Source: Mycolicibacterium neoaurum VKM Ac-1815D
GTDB taxonomy: Bacteria; Actinomycetota; Actinomycetes; Mycobacteriales; Mycobacteriaceae
DNA: 64,000 nt
Direction: 5' to 3'
Assembly: GCF_000317305.3 (NCBI RefSeq)
Contig: NC_023036.2
Coordinates: forward strand, 1,798,001 to 1,862,000
How positions within the stretch are numbered: position 1 is the first letter of the stretch; every line of letters begins with the position of its first letter. A program made the position numbers and the translations under genes. The notes below the pieces were generated by a model, which worked only from the letters and a program-made list of their open reading frames with translations, was not told the origin of the DNA and searched no databases. Below, piece after piece: positions 21,597 to 31,000 of the stretch.

Positions 21597-21640
21597 GCCG
21601 GCACGGACCCGACGCCACGCCGGGGGCGATCGGCCGCCGA

Positions 21641-22822
21641 TCAGGTCCGGCAGTGCAGTAGCAGCGCCGTGCCCTGACCACCTCCACCGCACAGCGCTGC
21701 GGCACCGGTGCCACCGCCGCGGCGACGCAGTTCGAGTGCCAGATGCAGGGCGATGCGTGTCCCGGACATCCCGAGCGGGTGCCCGAGCGCGATCGCACCG
21801 CCATTGACGTTGACCCGGTCCTCGTCGAGACCGAGTGCCGCTGCGGATGCGATACCGACCGCGGCGAAAGCCTCGTTGATCTCGACCAGATCCAGTGCTG
21901 CCGGTTCGACCTCGCTGCGGGCGCAGGCCGCCGCGATGGCATTGGCAGGCTGCGACTGCAGCGTGGAATCCGGGCCGGCGACCATGCCGTGGGTACCGAT
22001 CTCGGCGATCCACGGCACGCCGAGTTCCTCGGCTTTGCGCCGGCTCATCACGACGACGGCGGCGGCGCCATCGTTGATCGGTGATGCGTTGCCGGCCGTG
22101 ATGGTGCCGCCGGGACGAAAGGCCGGGCGCAGCCGGGACAGCGACTCGATGGTGGTGTCGGCCCGGACGCTCTCGTCATGAGTGAACGGAAGGGACTCAC
22201 CCCGGCGCCCGGGGACCTGTACCGGCACCACCTCGTCGGCGAAAAGCCCGGCCTTCCAGGCGGTTGCAGCGCGGGTGTGGGAGCGCGCCGCGAATGCATC
22301 CTGGGCGGGGCGGTCGAGATCGTTGGCGTCTTCGGTCAACGCGCCCATCGCCTCGTCGGTGAAGACGTCACGCAGGCCGTCGAAGGCGAGATGGTCTGTC
22401 ACGGCGACGTCACCATATCTGTAACCGGCTCGGGATTTCGGCAGCAGATGCGGTGCCTGACTCATCGATTCCTGGCCGCCGGCGACCACGATCTGCGCAC
22501 TGCCGCAACGAATCATCTGATCGGCCAGAATGATCGAGTCGATACCGGAAAGGCACACCTTGTTGACGGTCAGGGCGGGCACGGTCATCGGGATGCCGCC
22601 GGCGGCCGCGGCTTGGCGGGCCGGAAGCTGGCCCGCGCCGGCGGTCAGCACCTGTCCCATGATCACGTACTGAACCTGTGCGCCGGTGATGCCGGCCTTC
22701 GCGAGGGCCCCGGCGATGGCCACTCCGCCCAGCTCGGCCGCACTCATCGAGGACAGCGAGCCCATGAATCGTCCGATCGGGGTGCGCGCTCCCGCGACCA
22801 GAACCGAGGTGCTGCCCGTCAT
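21641..22822 (-). CDS. Acetyl-CoA C-acetyltransferase (thiolase)
   Basis: A 393-aa thiolase. The acyl-accepting Cys is in NKVCLSG near residue 90, NEAFA near 320, the catalytic His in GHPLGMSG near 350, and the second Cys in LCGGGGQG near 382. In this context the reaction is cleavage of acetoacetyl-CoA with CoA to two acetyl-CoA. Its ATG overlaps the stop of the CoA-transferase B gene (ATGA). It is the last gene of a three-gene unit with both CoA-transferase subunits. Beta-ketoadipyl-CoA thiolase is an alternative, less favoured by the neighbours. Confidence 0.92.
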   Translation of the reverse strand: MTGSTSVLVAGARTPIGRFMGSLSSMSAAELGGVAIAGALAKAGITGAQVQYVIMGQVLTAGAGQLPARQAAAAGGIPMTVPALTVNKVCLSGIDSIILADQMIRCGSAQIVVAGGQESMSQAPHLLPKSRAGYRYGDVAVTDHLAFDGLRDVFTDEAMGALTEDANDLDRPAQDAFAARSHTRAATAWKAGLFADEVVPVQVPGRRGESLPFTHDESVRADTTIESLSRLRPAFRPGGTITAGNASPINDGAAAVVVMSRRKAEELGVPWIAEIGTHGMVAGPDSTLQSQPANAIAAACARSEVEPAALDLVEINEAFAAVGIASAAALGLDEDRVNVNGGAIALGHPLGMSGTRIALHLALELRRRGGGTGAAALCGGGGQGTALLLHCRT

Positions 22823-23469
22823 GACAGGTCCAGCGGAGCTTCGGTGGCGGCGACCACATCGGCGAACTCGACCCCCGGGGCCAGCTCGCGCACCGCGAGG
22901 GTGCCGTGGGTGGTGATGTCCAGAACGGCAAGGTTGGTGATGATGCGGTCGACCACCCTGGCACCGGTCAGGGGCAGGGTGCACGAGTTCACGATCTTGG
23001 GTTGGCCCGATTTGTCGGTGTGCTCCATCAGCACGATCACCCGGTCGGCACCGTGTACCAGGTCCATGGCACCGCCCATTCCCTTGACCATCTTGCCGGG
23101 GATCATCCAGTTGGCCAGATCCCCCCATCGGGAGACCTGCATGGCGCCCAGTACCGCGGTGTCGATATGGCCGCCTCGGATCATCCCGAACGACGCAGCC
23201 GAATCGAAGAAGGCCGCACCCGGGGCGACGGTGACGGTCTCCTTGCCCGCATTGATCAGGTCGGCGTCCACGGCATCGTCGGTGGGGTAGGGGCCGGTGC
23301 CCAGGATCCCGTTCTCCGAGTGGAGGGTGACGTGCACGCCGGGGTCGAGGTGGTCGGGGATGAGCGTGGGTAAACCTATTCCCAGATTCACGTACTGGCC
23401 GTCGATCATCTCGCGGGCCGCGCGGGCGGCCATCTGGTCACGCGACCAGCCGGTGAGAGTGGTGGTCAT
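22819..23469 (-). CDS. 3-oxoacid CoA-transferase subunit B
   Basis: A 216-aa family I CoA-transferase beta subunit. The catalytic Glu is in HSENGILG near residue 52, and the NLGIGLPT and [17 protein letters not shown] segments are typical of ScoB/AtoA. It transfers CoA from succinyl-CoA or an acyl-CoA to acetoacetate. Both ends overlap neighbouring genes by four bases, giving tight stoichiometric coupling with subunit A and the thiolase. Confidence 0.92.
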   Translation of the reverse strand: MTTTLTGWSRDQMAARAAREMIDGQYVNLGIGLPTLIPDHLDPGVHVTLHSENGILGTGPYPTDDAVDADLINAGKETVTVAPGAAFFDSAASFGMIRGGHIDTAVLGAMQVSRWGDLANWMIPGKMVKGMGGAMDLVHGADRVIVLMEHTDKSGQPKIVNSCTLPLTGARVVDRIITNLAVLDITTHGTLAVRELAPGVEFADVVAATEAPLDLS

Positions 23470-24251
23470 CTTTCGCCCTCCTGGTTGCGCACGGTGCGCT
23501 TCTCGATGCGTTTGTCCTGGGGGCCGGTGTGCACGATGCGTTGCACGAACACACCGGGCAGGTGGACGTTGTTGGGATCGATATCGCCCGCCTCGACCAG
23601 GTTCTCCACCTGCGCGATGGTCACCTTGCCCGCCATGGCGGCCAGCGGGTTGAAATTCATGGCGGTCTTGTCGAACACCAGATTCCCCGCGGTGTCCCCG
23701 ACCTTGGCGTGGACGAGTGCGAAGTCGGCGCGAATCGACTCCTCCAGCACGTGGCGTCTGCCGTCGAAGACCCTGGTCTCTTTCGGCGGCGAGGCGATGA
23801 GCACCGAGCCGTCGGGCGCGTAGCGCCAAGGGATTCCGCCGTCGGACACCGGGGTTGCGACACCTGCCGGTGTGTAGAACGCCGGTATGCCCGCCCCTCC
23901 GGCGCGAAGCCTTTCGGCCAAAGTGCCTTGCGGTGTCAGTTCGACCTCGAGTTCACCGGCCAGGTACTGCCTGGCGAATTCCTTGTTCTCACCGACATAG
24001 GACGCGGTGACGCGTCTGATGCGTCCGAGCGCCAGCAGGATGCCCAGACCGTGATCGTCGACGCCACAATTGTTGGAGTACACCTCCAGGTTGGTGGTCG
24101 TGGTATCGGCGATGGCCCGGATGAGCGCATCGGGTATGCCACACAGCCCGAACCCGCCGACCGCTATGCGGGCGCCGTCGCTGATGTCGACGACCGCCTC
24201 CGCGGCGGTGGAGTACACCTTCGAGGACACGTGATCACCACTTTCGTCCAT
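23466..24251 (-). CDS. 3-oxoacid CoA-transferase subunit A
   Basis: A 261-aa family I CoA-transferase alpha subunit with the glycine-rich [13 protein letters not shown] motif near residue 32, then [11 protein letters not shown] and YVGENKEF. It works with subunit B to activate acetoacetate. The ATG at 24251 has no clear ribosome-binding site. The GTG at 24230 ([13 protein letters not shown]) fits the usual family start equally well. It is divergent from the IclR regulator across about 145-165 bases. Confidence 0.9.
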   Translation of the reverse strand: MDESGDHVSSKVYSTAAEAVVDISDGARIAVGGFGLCGIPDALIRAIADTTTTNLEVYSNNCGVDDHGLGILLALGRIRRVTASYVGENKEFARQYLAGELEVELTPQGTLAERLRAGGAGIPAFYTPAGVATPVSDGGIPWRYAPDGSVLIASPPKETRVFDGRRHVLEESIRADFALVHAKVGDTAGNLVFDKTAMNFNPLAAMAGKVTIAQVENLVEAGDIDPNNVHLPGVFVQRIVHTGPQDKRIEKRTVRNQEGER

Positions 24252-24364
24252 TATTCAAACGATCAATCTGACATCGACAAGTGTGGATCACGGCAATTCA
24301 CAGGGGAAGTCGTTGACCAGCAGCGGCGGCAATCTGCTCGAATGGTGATCGACTTCGGATTCGA

Positions 24365-24381
24365 CGTTCATTCAGTGAACG
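24365..24381. promoter_or_regulatory. Putative IclR operator
   Basis: CGTTCA-TTCAG-TGAACG is a perfect 6-bp-arm inverted repeat in the divergent spacer between the CoA-transferase and IclR genes, 15 bases before the IclR GTG. IclR regulators commonly bind such palindromes at their own promoters. Confidence 0.45.
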
Positions 24382-24395
24382 CCTACTCTCGGTTC

Positions 24396-25166
24396 GTGAC
24401 AGATTCCATGAGCGGTCCGGGGGTGATCGCGCGGGCCGGCCTGCTCCTGCGGGCGGTCAGCGCCGCCGAGCCCGCGGGCGCCTCCACCACCGAGCTGGCA
24501 TCGGCAGCCGGACTCGCTCGCCCCACGGTGCATCGCCTGTTGACGGCGCTGAACGAGCAGGGACTGGTCGACCGTGATCGCAAGACCGGCAGGTGGAACC
24601 TCGGGCCCGAGCTGTACTTGCTCGGCGCCGCGGCGGCCAACCGGTACGACATCGTCGACCAGGCCCGTGACTTGGTCGCGGTGTTGGCCCAGGAGTCCGG
24701 AGAAAGCGCGTTCCTATCGGCCCGCCGCGGTGACGAGACCGTCTGCGTCTACGCAGAGGAGGGCAGTTTCCCGCTGCGCTCGCACGTCTTACATGTCGGC
24801 GTGCGGTTCCCACTCGGCGTCGCGTCCGCCGGGCTGGCCATCCTCAGCCATCTGACCGAACGGGAGGTCGACGACTTCTTCGCCCGTCAGTCGCCACATA
24901 CCCGTTGGGGTACAGAGCATTCCGAGTCGCGGATTCGAGAGCGTATTGCCGCGACCCGATCCACCGGTTATGCGGTCAATCCGGCGCTGTTGGTGGAGGG
25001 CAGCTGGGGGATGGGCGCCGCGGTCTTCGACCGTTATGGTCAACCGGCTTGGGCGTTGAGCGTGACGGGCGTCGAGACGCGCTTTCGGGCCGACCGGCGA
25101 CCCGTCCTGGGGCAGCTGCTGTTGGCGCAGGCGCACCGGTTGTCGGTGCGTCTACGCCAACATTGA
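24396..25166 (+). CDS. IclR family transcriptional regulator
   Basis: A 256-aa IclR regulator. The winged HTH is at about residues 10-65 (TTELASAAGLARPTVHRLLTALNEQGLVDRD) and the effector-binding GAF-like domain follows. GTG at 24396 is chosen; ATG at 24408 is possible. It is divergent from the CoA-transferase/thiolase genes, so it most likely controls acetoacetate use; the effector is unknown. An inverted repeat overlaps its promoter region. Confidence 0.9.
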   Translation: MTDSMSGPGVIARAGLLLRAVSAAEPAGASTTELASAAGLARPTVHRLLTALNEQGLVDRDRKTGRWNLGPELYLLGAAAANRYDIVDQARDLVAVLAQESGESAFLSARRGDETVCVYAEEGSFPLRSHVLHVGVRFPLGVASAGLAILSHLTEREVDDFFARQSPHTRWGTEHSESRIRERIAATRSTGYAVNPALLVEGSWGMGAAVFDRYGQPAWALSVTGVETRFRADRRPVLGQLLLAQAHRLSVRLRQH

Positions 25167-25195
25167 CCGCCGGAATTGGTCGCCCGGTATGGCGC

Positions 25196-25993
25196 TCAAC
25201 GCAGTTTCGCCAGTTGTTCCAGGACACGTTCCGGGGATGCGGTGGCCGGGATCGATGTCACCACCATGTCGGTGCCGGCCACGGGGACGTCGGCATCGTG
25301 GTCGGTCCAGAAGGTGCGTTCGATCATTCCAATACTGGGATCCCCCGGCGGAGTGGATATCTCATGTTCGCCCCACATCGCGGTCGGCCAGCCGAAATGC
25401 GCCGTCACATTGGTCACCGCCGTGTAGTCGGCCAGCGCCTCGGGCAGTGCGGAGCCCCTGCTGTCGAGCAGCACCAAGGAGACGGGCAGCGATCCCAGCT
25501 GACCGAGCCACTCGGCGACATACATCGAGGCGTTGTCGGCGCGATCGGGGTCGATCTCACCGAGTGGGTTACCTGCGATCGCATGTGCGCCGGCCAGCCA
25601 GCGGGCGGGCGAGGGGAGATGCAGGAGTAGTTGGCGGCGGGTCGTTTTCGCTGCCGTCGCCAAGACCTCACGAGCCGACTCGAGCACATCGGAATCGGTC
25701 AGCAGCGTGCGCAGCGGATAGCCGACGCGCGTCTTGGCGCCCATGGCCGCGACCAGATCGGGGCGTGAATCGGTATGAGCGGTGAGCACGCTGTCGATGT
25801 CGATCCAGAGTGCATCGGGATTCAACAGTGCCGTCACCTGGCCGAAGTGCCCCGCCGTGAGTGTGGTGTCGGTCCAGGGAATGGAGGCACCCTGGCGGAT
25901 CACCGAGGTGGAGTATGCGCCGTCATCGATCAGTAGCACGCTGGTGCGTCCGCTGGGGCCGGCCGGTGTCGGAGTTTTCGCGCTCATGGACAT
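25196..25993 (-). CDS. Unknown protein at the end of the acetone carboxylase operon
   Basis: A 265-aa soluble protein not recognised. It begins with a disordered Thr/Pro stretch, then LLIDDGAYSTSVIRQG and alternating strands and helices. LLLHLPSPARWLAGAHA faintly resembles a substrate loop in UROD/MetE-type barrels, but not convincingly. It starts 54 bases after acxB, behind AAAGG, with a strong hairpin in between, so its expression may be reduced relative to the upstream genes. It could be an assembly or activation factor, by context only. Confidence 0.8.
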   Translation of the reverse strand: MSMSAKTPTPAGPSGRTSVLLIDDGAYSTSVIRQGASIPWTDTTLTAGHFGQVTALLNPDALWIDIDSVLTAHTDSRPDLVAAMGAKTRVGYPLRTLLTDSDVLESAREVLATAAKTTRRQLLLHLPSPARWLAGAHAIAGNPLGEIDPDRADNASMYVAEWLGQLGSLPVSLVLLDSRGSALPEALADYTAVTNVTAHFGWPTAMWGEHEISTPPGDPSIGMIERTFWTDHDADVPVAGTDMVVTSIPATASPERVLEQLAKLR

Positions 25994-26009
25994 GCCTTTC
26001 GAGAGGGGT

Positions 26010-26043
26010 GGTGGCGGCCCCGGGGACGACCGGGGCCGCCACC
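26010..26043 (-). terminator. Hairpin between acxB and the last gene of the operon
   Basis: Perfect 14-bp arms (26010-26023 and 26030-26043, core GGTGGCGGCCCCGG) around a six-base loop, five bases after the acxB stop. No U-run follows. It may be a partial terminator or an RNA-stability element inside the operon. Confidence 0.65.
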
Positions 26044-26047
26044 GGTA

Positions 26048-28360
26048 TCAGGTGAGTCGGGTGACCGTCTCGCCGTACTTGGCCTCGAGCTCGGCGATAC
26101 GGGCCTCGAGCCTGCCGATCTTGACCTCGCGTCGGTCCGGGACCATGACGATCGGAAGCTCTTCCAAGGGCGCACATACCCGTTCGGGGCCGTCGATCGT
26201 GTACACGGTGGCGGTGATATCCCGCTCCTGGGGCGTCCAGGTGCCCCATGATCCGTAGTAGGGCAGGTCCTTCGGCGGTTCGGAGGTGACGAACTCCTTG
26301 CAGAACTCGGCGAAGGGCTTGCCCCGTTGCAGGCGGTCGGCGCGGGCCGCGGCGCGCGCCGACGTGGTCGCCTCGTGGTCGAGCCGGAACGTGGCGGGGT
26401 CGTAGCGCACCGCGAAGATGTCCTCGGCCACGCGCTGGCTGATCCGGCCGAGCTCGGCGTCCCGCACCACCGACTCCGGGTCGCGCTCCAACGGGTCTCC
26501 GTATCCTCCACCGGCGCCCTGGCTGATCATGTAGAGCTCGCCGTCCTTGGCGAGATCGAACTGCAGGCCCATGTGCGAGGTGGAGTAGCGCCCGTCCGGG
26601 AACGGTCGCTCGTTCATGACCTTTTCGATCGACAGATCGAACTTCGTGTTGTCCTTGCGGAAATGCTCGTAGACGTTCGTTCCCTTGACCATCGCGAGCG
26701 GATATGTGCCGCAGCCGTATCCGCCGAACATGCCATAGATCGAAGAGAATTTCGCACCCGAGGTCACCGTCATGAAACCCCATTGCGGCGTGCCCTCGGC
26801 GGACACGATCATCTCGTAGCCCATCCCGCCGGTGAACTTTCCGAAGCCCATGTTGTCGCGGACCAGTCGCTTGGCCACGAGCTGCATGAACGGCACCTCT
26901 TCTTCCATCACCTCCTGCTCGGCGGTATCGGCCATCGCGCAGAACAGGGGCGATATGGCATCCTCGCCATCACGGAAAGGCTTGGCACCACCGGGCATTC
27001 CGTTGAGATCTGCGCACAGGTTGCCCACCATGTCGCCGTGCTGGGTGACCCCGCCCCACAGGAAGGTGTTGATCTGGTTGAACCAGTTGGCCACCACATT
27101 GCTGTACTTGTTCGGCGTGGAGAACGACATCCGGCTGTAGAGCGCCTGCATGCAGGAGAATCCGCGAAACGAGGCCTGCAGCGATTGCCCCATGGGCGCA
27201 TCGTAGGAGGCGTCGGCCCAGGTGCCCTCGTCGGAGATGATCTCGATACAGCTCATCGCGGCGGTGCAACGCGGCAGATCGGGCCACCAGAAGGCCAGGA
27301 TTGCCTGCATCATCATCGATTTCACGCTGCACAGGGGTGAGTTGATGGCTCGGTTGAGAATCTCCGGTCCGGTGCCGCGCAGGTCGACGGTCATCGTGTC
27401 GCCCTTGACGGTGATCTTGCAGGCGAACTTGATCAGGATGTTCTCTTTGAGCGTGCTGTCCATGAACTGGTCGAAACGGTAGGTGCCGTCCGGCAATTCA
27501 GAGATCCGGCGGCGGACCTCGGCGTCGACATCCTCGACGGTGGTGCGCAATGCGGCCACGAACGTGTCGATCCCGACTTCGTCGATGACCTTGTCGATAC
27601 GCTCCATGATCTTGCGGACCGCGGTGATCTTGACCTTGAGATCGGCGAGCTGCAACTTGGGATCGCGCACCGAGTGCTGCAGGAAGGTCAACAGGTCCCG
27701 ACGCAGTTCGCCGCGTTCGACGATCTTGAACGGGCTCATCCGCAACCCGTCGTCGAAGGCGGTCTCCGAGCCAGAGGGCATCCCCCCTGGCTCGCAGGCA
27801 CCGTTTTCACCCTCGTGGATGGTGGCGGCCACCCACGCGATGATCTCGTCGTCGCGGATGATCGGCATGATCATCGACTGATCGGTGTTGTGCACGTTGC
27901 CATAGCGCGCGTCGTTGTGGATGAACCCATCCCCGGCGTGGATGCCGACGGTCGGCTCGTCCTTCCAGTATTTCATGATGTACCGGATCGGATGGTGCAG
28001 GATCGCGCTGAACGCGATGACTCCGTGGCAGGACAGATAGGAGACATCGCCGGAGGCGGTGTAGATCGCGGTGGTGAGGTCGCCCCACTTTGCTCCCGGT
28101 GCGGCGCCCTGCGCCTCGCACATCTCATAGCCCTCGTCGAGCGCCCCGGCGATGCGTTTGCGGATGCGTTCGACCTGGAGCCGGTCCACCCCCACGGCGA
28201 TCGCCGCGTCCTCGTGCGGTGAGCGCTGCGAAATCTGGTGACTGCGCATGATTTCCGGATCGGGTCCGAGGAACAGGGTGGTCTCGTCCATGAACCGGTC
28301 CACCCACTGCTGTTCCTGCTCGGTGAGCTGCCCGGCCGGGCGGTCGTTGACTGTGGTCAT
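26048..28360 (-). CDS. acxB: Acetone carboxylase alpha subunit (HyuB-like)
   Basis: A 770-aa hydantoinase B/oxoprolinase-like protein, close to the length of acetone carboxylase alpha subunits. Family segments include the HAGDGFIHNDARYGNVHNTDQ region near residue 140, DLRGTGPEILNRAINSPL and a C-terminal GAGGGYGDPLERDPE. With the beta and gamma subunits it carboxylates acetone to acetoacetate at the expense of ATP. The ATG has AAGGA upstream. acxA ends 24 bases before it. Confidence 0.93.
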   Translation of the reverse strand: MTTVNDRPAGQLTEQEQQWVDRFMDETTLFLGPDPEIMRSHQISQRSPHEDAAIAVGVDRLQVERIRKRIAGALDEGYEMCEAQGAAPGAKWGDLTTAIYTASGDVSYLSCHGVIAFSAILHHPIRYIMKYWKDEPTVGIHAGDGFIHNDARYGNVHNTDQSMIMPIIRDDEIIAWVAATIHEGENGACEPGGMPSGSETAFDDGLRMSPFKIVERGELRRDLLTFLQHSVRDPKLQLADLKVKITAVRKIMERIDKVIDEVGIDTFVAALRTTVEDVDAEVRRRISELPDGTYRFDQFMDSTLKENILIKFACKITVKGDTMTVDLRGTGPEILNRAINSPLCSVKSMMMQAILAFWWPDLPRCTAAMSCIEIISDEGTWADASYDAPMGQSLQASFRGFSCMQALYSRMSFSTPNKYSNVVANWFNQINTFLWGGVTQHGDMVGNLCADLNGMPGGAKPFRDGEDAISPLFCAMADTAEQEVMEEEVPFMQLVAKRLVRDNMGFGKFTGGMGYEMIVSAEGTPQWGFMTVTSGAKFSSIYGMFGGYGCGTYPLAMVKGTNVYEHFRKDNTKFDLSIEKVMNERPFPDGRYSTSHMGLQFDLAKDGELYMISQGAGGGYGDPLERDPESVVRDAELGRISQRVAEDIFAVRYDPATFRLDHEATTSARAAARADRLQRGKPFAEFCKEFVTSEPPKDLPYYGSWGTWTPQERDITATVYTIDGPERVCAPLEELPIVMVPDRREVKIGRLEARIAELEAKYGETVTRLT

Positions 28361-28384
28361 CTTTTGTTCGTCCTTAGTGTGAGG

Positions 28385-30514
28385 TCAGTCCTGCAGGAAC
28401 CAGACAGCGCCCTGGGCCGTGGGCTCCAGTCGCCAACCGGGTTCGACGAGGAAGGTGGTGTTTTCGGTGGTGACGATCGCCGGGCCGGCGATCACCTTGT
28501 CCGGGGCCAATGCGCTCTCGTCGAAGACCGGCGTGTCGACCGGCTTGTCGATACCGATGAAATGGGCGCTACGACTACCGACCGGCTCCGGTGCGCTGCG
28601 CTGTCCACCGGGTTGCAGTGATTCGAAGTTCACCACGTCACCATCGACATAGGAAGCAACTCGCACTGTGCTGCAGCGGATTCCGGCCTCCGGGGCGGCG
28701 GAGGACGCACCGAATCGGTGGCTGTACACATCACCGAAGGTCTTGATGACCTCGAGCACGTCGCCGACACCGGAGATCCGGTGCAGTTCGGATAGCGCCA
28801 CGGCTTGGGTCAGCAGCTGGTTGCCATAGCGCATGTCGAGCTCCAGGCGGTATCGCACGTCATCTGCCGAGAACCCCTGCCGCACCAGGTCCTCGCAGCC
28901 GCGCGCCTCGAGCTCTCGGACAATCGCGTTGAACTCGTCGTAGTCGGAGTAGAGCGCCCGGGTGGTGGCGTTGTACAGCGTGATGTGCACGCCGCGTTCG
29001 TGGAAGTGCAGCTGTTTCATGTTGCCTGCTCCGCAGGCCGAGAAGACCGACGAAAAGGGCGGCGCCAGAACCCGCTTGATTCCGGCGTGCCGGGCGACCC
29101 CGCATGCGTGCAGGGGTCCGTTACCACCGTAGGCCAACATCGTGAAGTCCTCCGGAAGGTACCCGCGTACCCGCAGCTCCTTGCCGATGCCGATGGCCAT
29201 CTGCTCGTCGACCCCGTCCTTGATCACGCGTGCGACGTCGATGGGGTCCATGTCGAGGTGGTCGCTGAGCTCTTCTTCGATGGTGAACAGCGACCGCTTG
29301 GGGTTCAACTTGATGTAGCCGTTGGCGTAGTTGTCGGGGTCGAGGTAACCGAGCACCAGATCGGCATCGGTCACCGTCGGCTTGAGCCCGCCGCGGTCGT
29401 AACAGGCCGGGCCGGGATTCGATCCCGCCGATTTCGGTCCGATCTTGACCGAGTTGTGGATGCGGTCGTAGCTGGCGATGGAGCCACCGCCGGCGCCGAG
29501 CGTGTCCAGGTGCACCATCGGCACCGAGACCAGCCACCGGTCGATCGTGGGCAGGAAGTCGTAATGCTTGACCCCGCCCTCAGGGACCAGCCCGATATCG
29601 AAGGAGGTGCCTCCCATGTCGGTGGCGATGACATGTCCGAGGCCGGTCTCATTTGACAGGTGCTCGGCGGCGCCCACCCCGGCGATCGGGCCGGAGTGGA
29701 TGGTCTGCAGCGCGTCGGTGGAGTTCATCTGGGCCATGCCGCCCGAGTTATGGATCACCAGCATCGGCTTGTCGTAACCGAAGTCGCGCAGGTTGCTCGA
29801 CAACTGCGCCAGCGCGTGGAACATGATCTCGTGCAGGTAGCCGTCGATGATCGTCGACGTGGCGCGCACGTATTCGCCCTTTCGGCCCGACACCTGATGG
29901 CCGAGGAGCACCGGGATGGCGCCCAGCTCGTGCGGCGGGAACTCGTCGAGGATGATCTCCTGGATCGCGAGTTCGTGTTCGGGGTTCTCGGTGGCGTTGA
30001 CGAGCGACACCACGATCGCCTCGGCGCCGGCGTCGACGAGTTCGCGAACCATCGCCCGGACGTCATCGGGATCCAGCCGAGCCACGACCTTGCCCGCCGA
30101 GTTGATCCGTTCCTTGACAGAGCGGATCATCGCGCGCGGCACCAACGGTTCCGGTCGCTCGGCCGCGGGCAGGTTCTGTTGCATCGCGTAGTCCAGACCC
30201 TCGCCGTAACCGCGGCCGCGGGAGAGTGGGATGGTGTCCTCGAAACCGTGCGTGACGATTGCCGCGACCTTGGGCCCGTTGCGCTCGATGAGCGCGTTGG
30301 TACCCAAGGTGGTTGCGTAGCGCACCGAATCGACCTCCGAGAGCACCGTCGAGCGGTCCAGGCCGGCGCGTTTGCACGCCAGGTCGAGGGCGTCGTTGAA
30401 GCCGATGGCCAGATTGTGGTGGGTGGTCAGCGCCTTGGCATCGACATAGATGTCGTCCCAGACGAAGAAGCAGTCGGTGAAGGTGCCACCGATGTCGACC
30501 GATATTCGTTTCAT
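28385..30514 (-). CDS. acxA: Acetone carboxylase beta subunit (HyuA-like)
   Basis: A 709-aa hydantoinase A-type ATP-using subunit of the ASKHA kinase fold. The phosphate-1 motif SVDIGGTFTDCF is at residues 4-15 and phosphate-2 ATDMGGTSFDIG is near 285. In Xanthobacter the related subunit phosphorylates acetone and bicarbonate. The ATG at 30514 has AGGAG about 10 bases upstream; the frame remains open for 46 codons beyond it but those residues are low-complexity. It lies between acxC and acxB in one transcription unit. Confidence 0.93.
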   Translation of the reverse strand: MKRISVDIGGTFTDCFFVWDDIYVDAKALTTHHNLAIGFNDALDLACKRAGLDRSTVLSEVDSVRYATTLGTNALIERNGPKVAAIVTHGFEDTIPLSRGRGYGEGLDYAMQQNLPAAERPEPLVPRAMIRSVKERINSAGKVVARLDPDDVRAMVRELVDAGAEAIVVSLVNATENPEHELAIQEIILDEFPPHELGAIPVLLGHQVSGRKGEYVRATSTIIDGYLHEIMFHALAQLSSNLRDFGYDKPMLVIHNSGGMAQMNSTDALQTIHSGPIAGVGAAEHLSNETGLGHVIATDMGGTSFDIGLVPEGGVKHYDFLPTIDRWLVSVPMVHLDTLGAGGGSIASYDRIHNSVKIGPKSAGSNPGPACYDRGGLKPTVTDADLVLGYLDPDNYANGYIKLNPKRSLFTIEEELSDHLDMDPIDVARVIKDGVDEQMAIGIGKELRVRGYLPEDFTMLAYGGNGPLHACGVARHAGIKRVLAPPFSSVFSACGAGNMKQLHFHERGVHITLYNATTRALYSDYDEFNAIVRELEARGCEDLVRQGFSADDVRYRLELDMRYGNQLLTQAVALSELHRISGVGDVLEVIKTFGDVYSHRFGASSAAPEAGIRCSTVRVASYVDGDVVNFESLQPGGQRSAPEPVGSRSAHFIGIDKPVDTPVFDESALAPDKVIAGPAIVTTENTTFLVEPGWRLEPTAQGAVWFLQD

Positions 30515-30539
30515 GCCAGTAGATCTCCTGGTTCTCGGG

Positions 30540-30968
30540 TCAGTGGATGTGGCCGGCGGCTTTGAGGGCCGCGGTGTACTTCTGGGCGTCCTCGCCGGGT
30601 CCGTAGTTGTGCACGGTCTCCGCGTCGGTGCCGCGCTGTGCCCATTGCGCACGCAGGGCGGGGATGTCGATCAGGATGTCCACTGCCGGGGGATGTCCCG
30701 GCGGCAGGTACTCGCATTCGATCTGTGTCCCGCACCCGGGGCAGTAGTACTCCAGGATGCGGCAGTAGGCCGGGTCGGGACTGAAGGTGTACTCGTAGCG
30801 ATCGGGATCGATGATCGGTTGGTGGATCTCCCGCGGATCGCGGTCGTAGACCAGCGTTCCCGGCTTGTAGTTCTCGTGTGCCGAGCCGATATCGTGGGCG
30901 CACACACGGCAGACCCATCGTTCGGTGTCGAGGTCGATCACGAGATATTCGGTCATGGGGACTCGCAT
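30540..30968 (-). CDS. acxC: Acetone carboxylase gamma subunit
   Basis: A 142-aa small subunit of acetone carboxylase. Cysteine pairs CRVC (near residue 21) and CPGC (near 85) give the zinc site typical of the family, and EYTFSPDPAYCRILEYYCPGC is a clear family signature. The ATG at 30968 sits behind GGAGG. The usual order in Xanthobacter is A-B-C; here C comes first. Confidence 0.92.
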   Translation of the reverse strand: MRVPMTEYLVIDLDTERWVCRVCAHDIGSAHENYKPGTLVYDRDPREIHQPIIDPDRYEYTFSPDPAYCRILEYYCPGCGTQIECEYLPPGHPPAVDILIDIPALRAQWAQRGTDAETVHNYGPGEDAQKYTAALKAAGHIH

Positions 30969-31000
30969 GCGAATCCTCCCTTCACTGAGATGGATTGGAA

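Noticed and set aside
21597-21640. GATCGGC/GCCGATC inverted repeat as terminator between nudC and the thiolase gene
   Set aside because: The arms almost touch, leaving no room for a normal loop; the usable stem is only about five pairs.
21641-24251. A beta-ketoadipate (pcaIJF) gene set
   Set aside because: The same enzyme families occur there with IclR regulators, but the adjacent acetone carboxylase operon makes acetoacetate the better substrate and no other pca genes are present.
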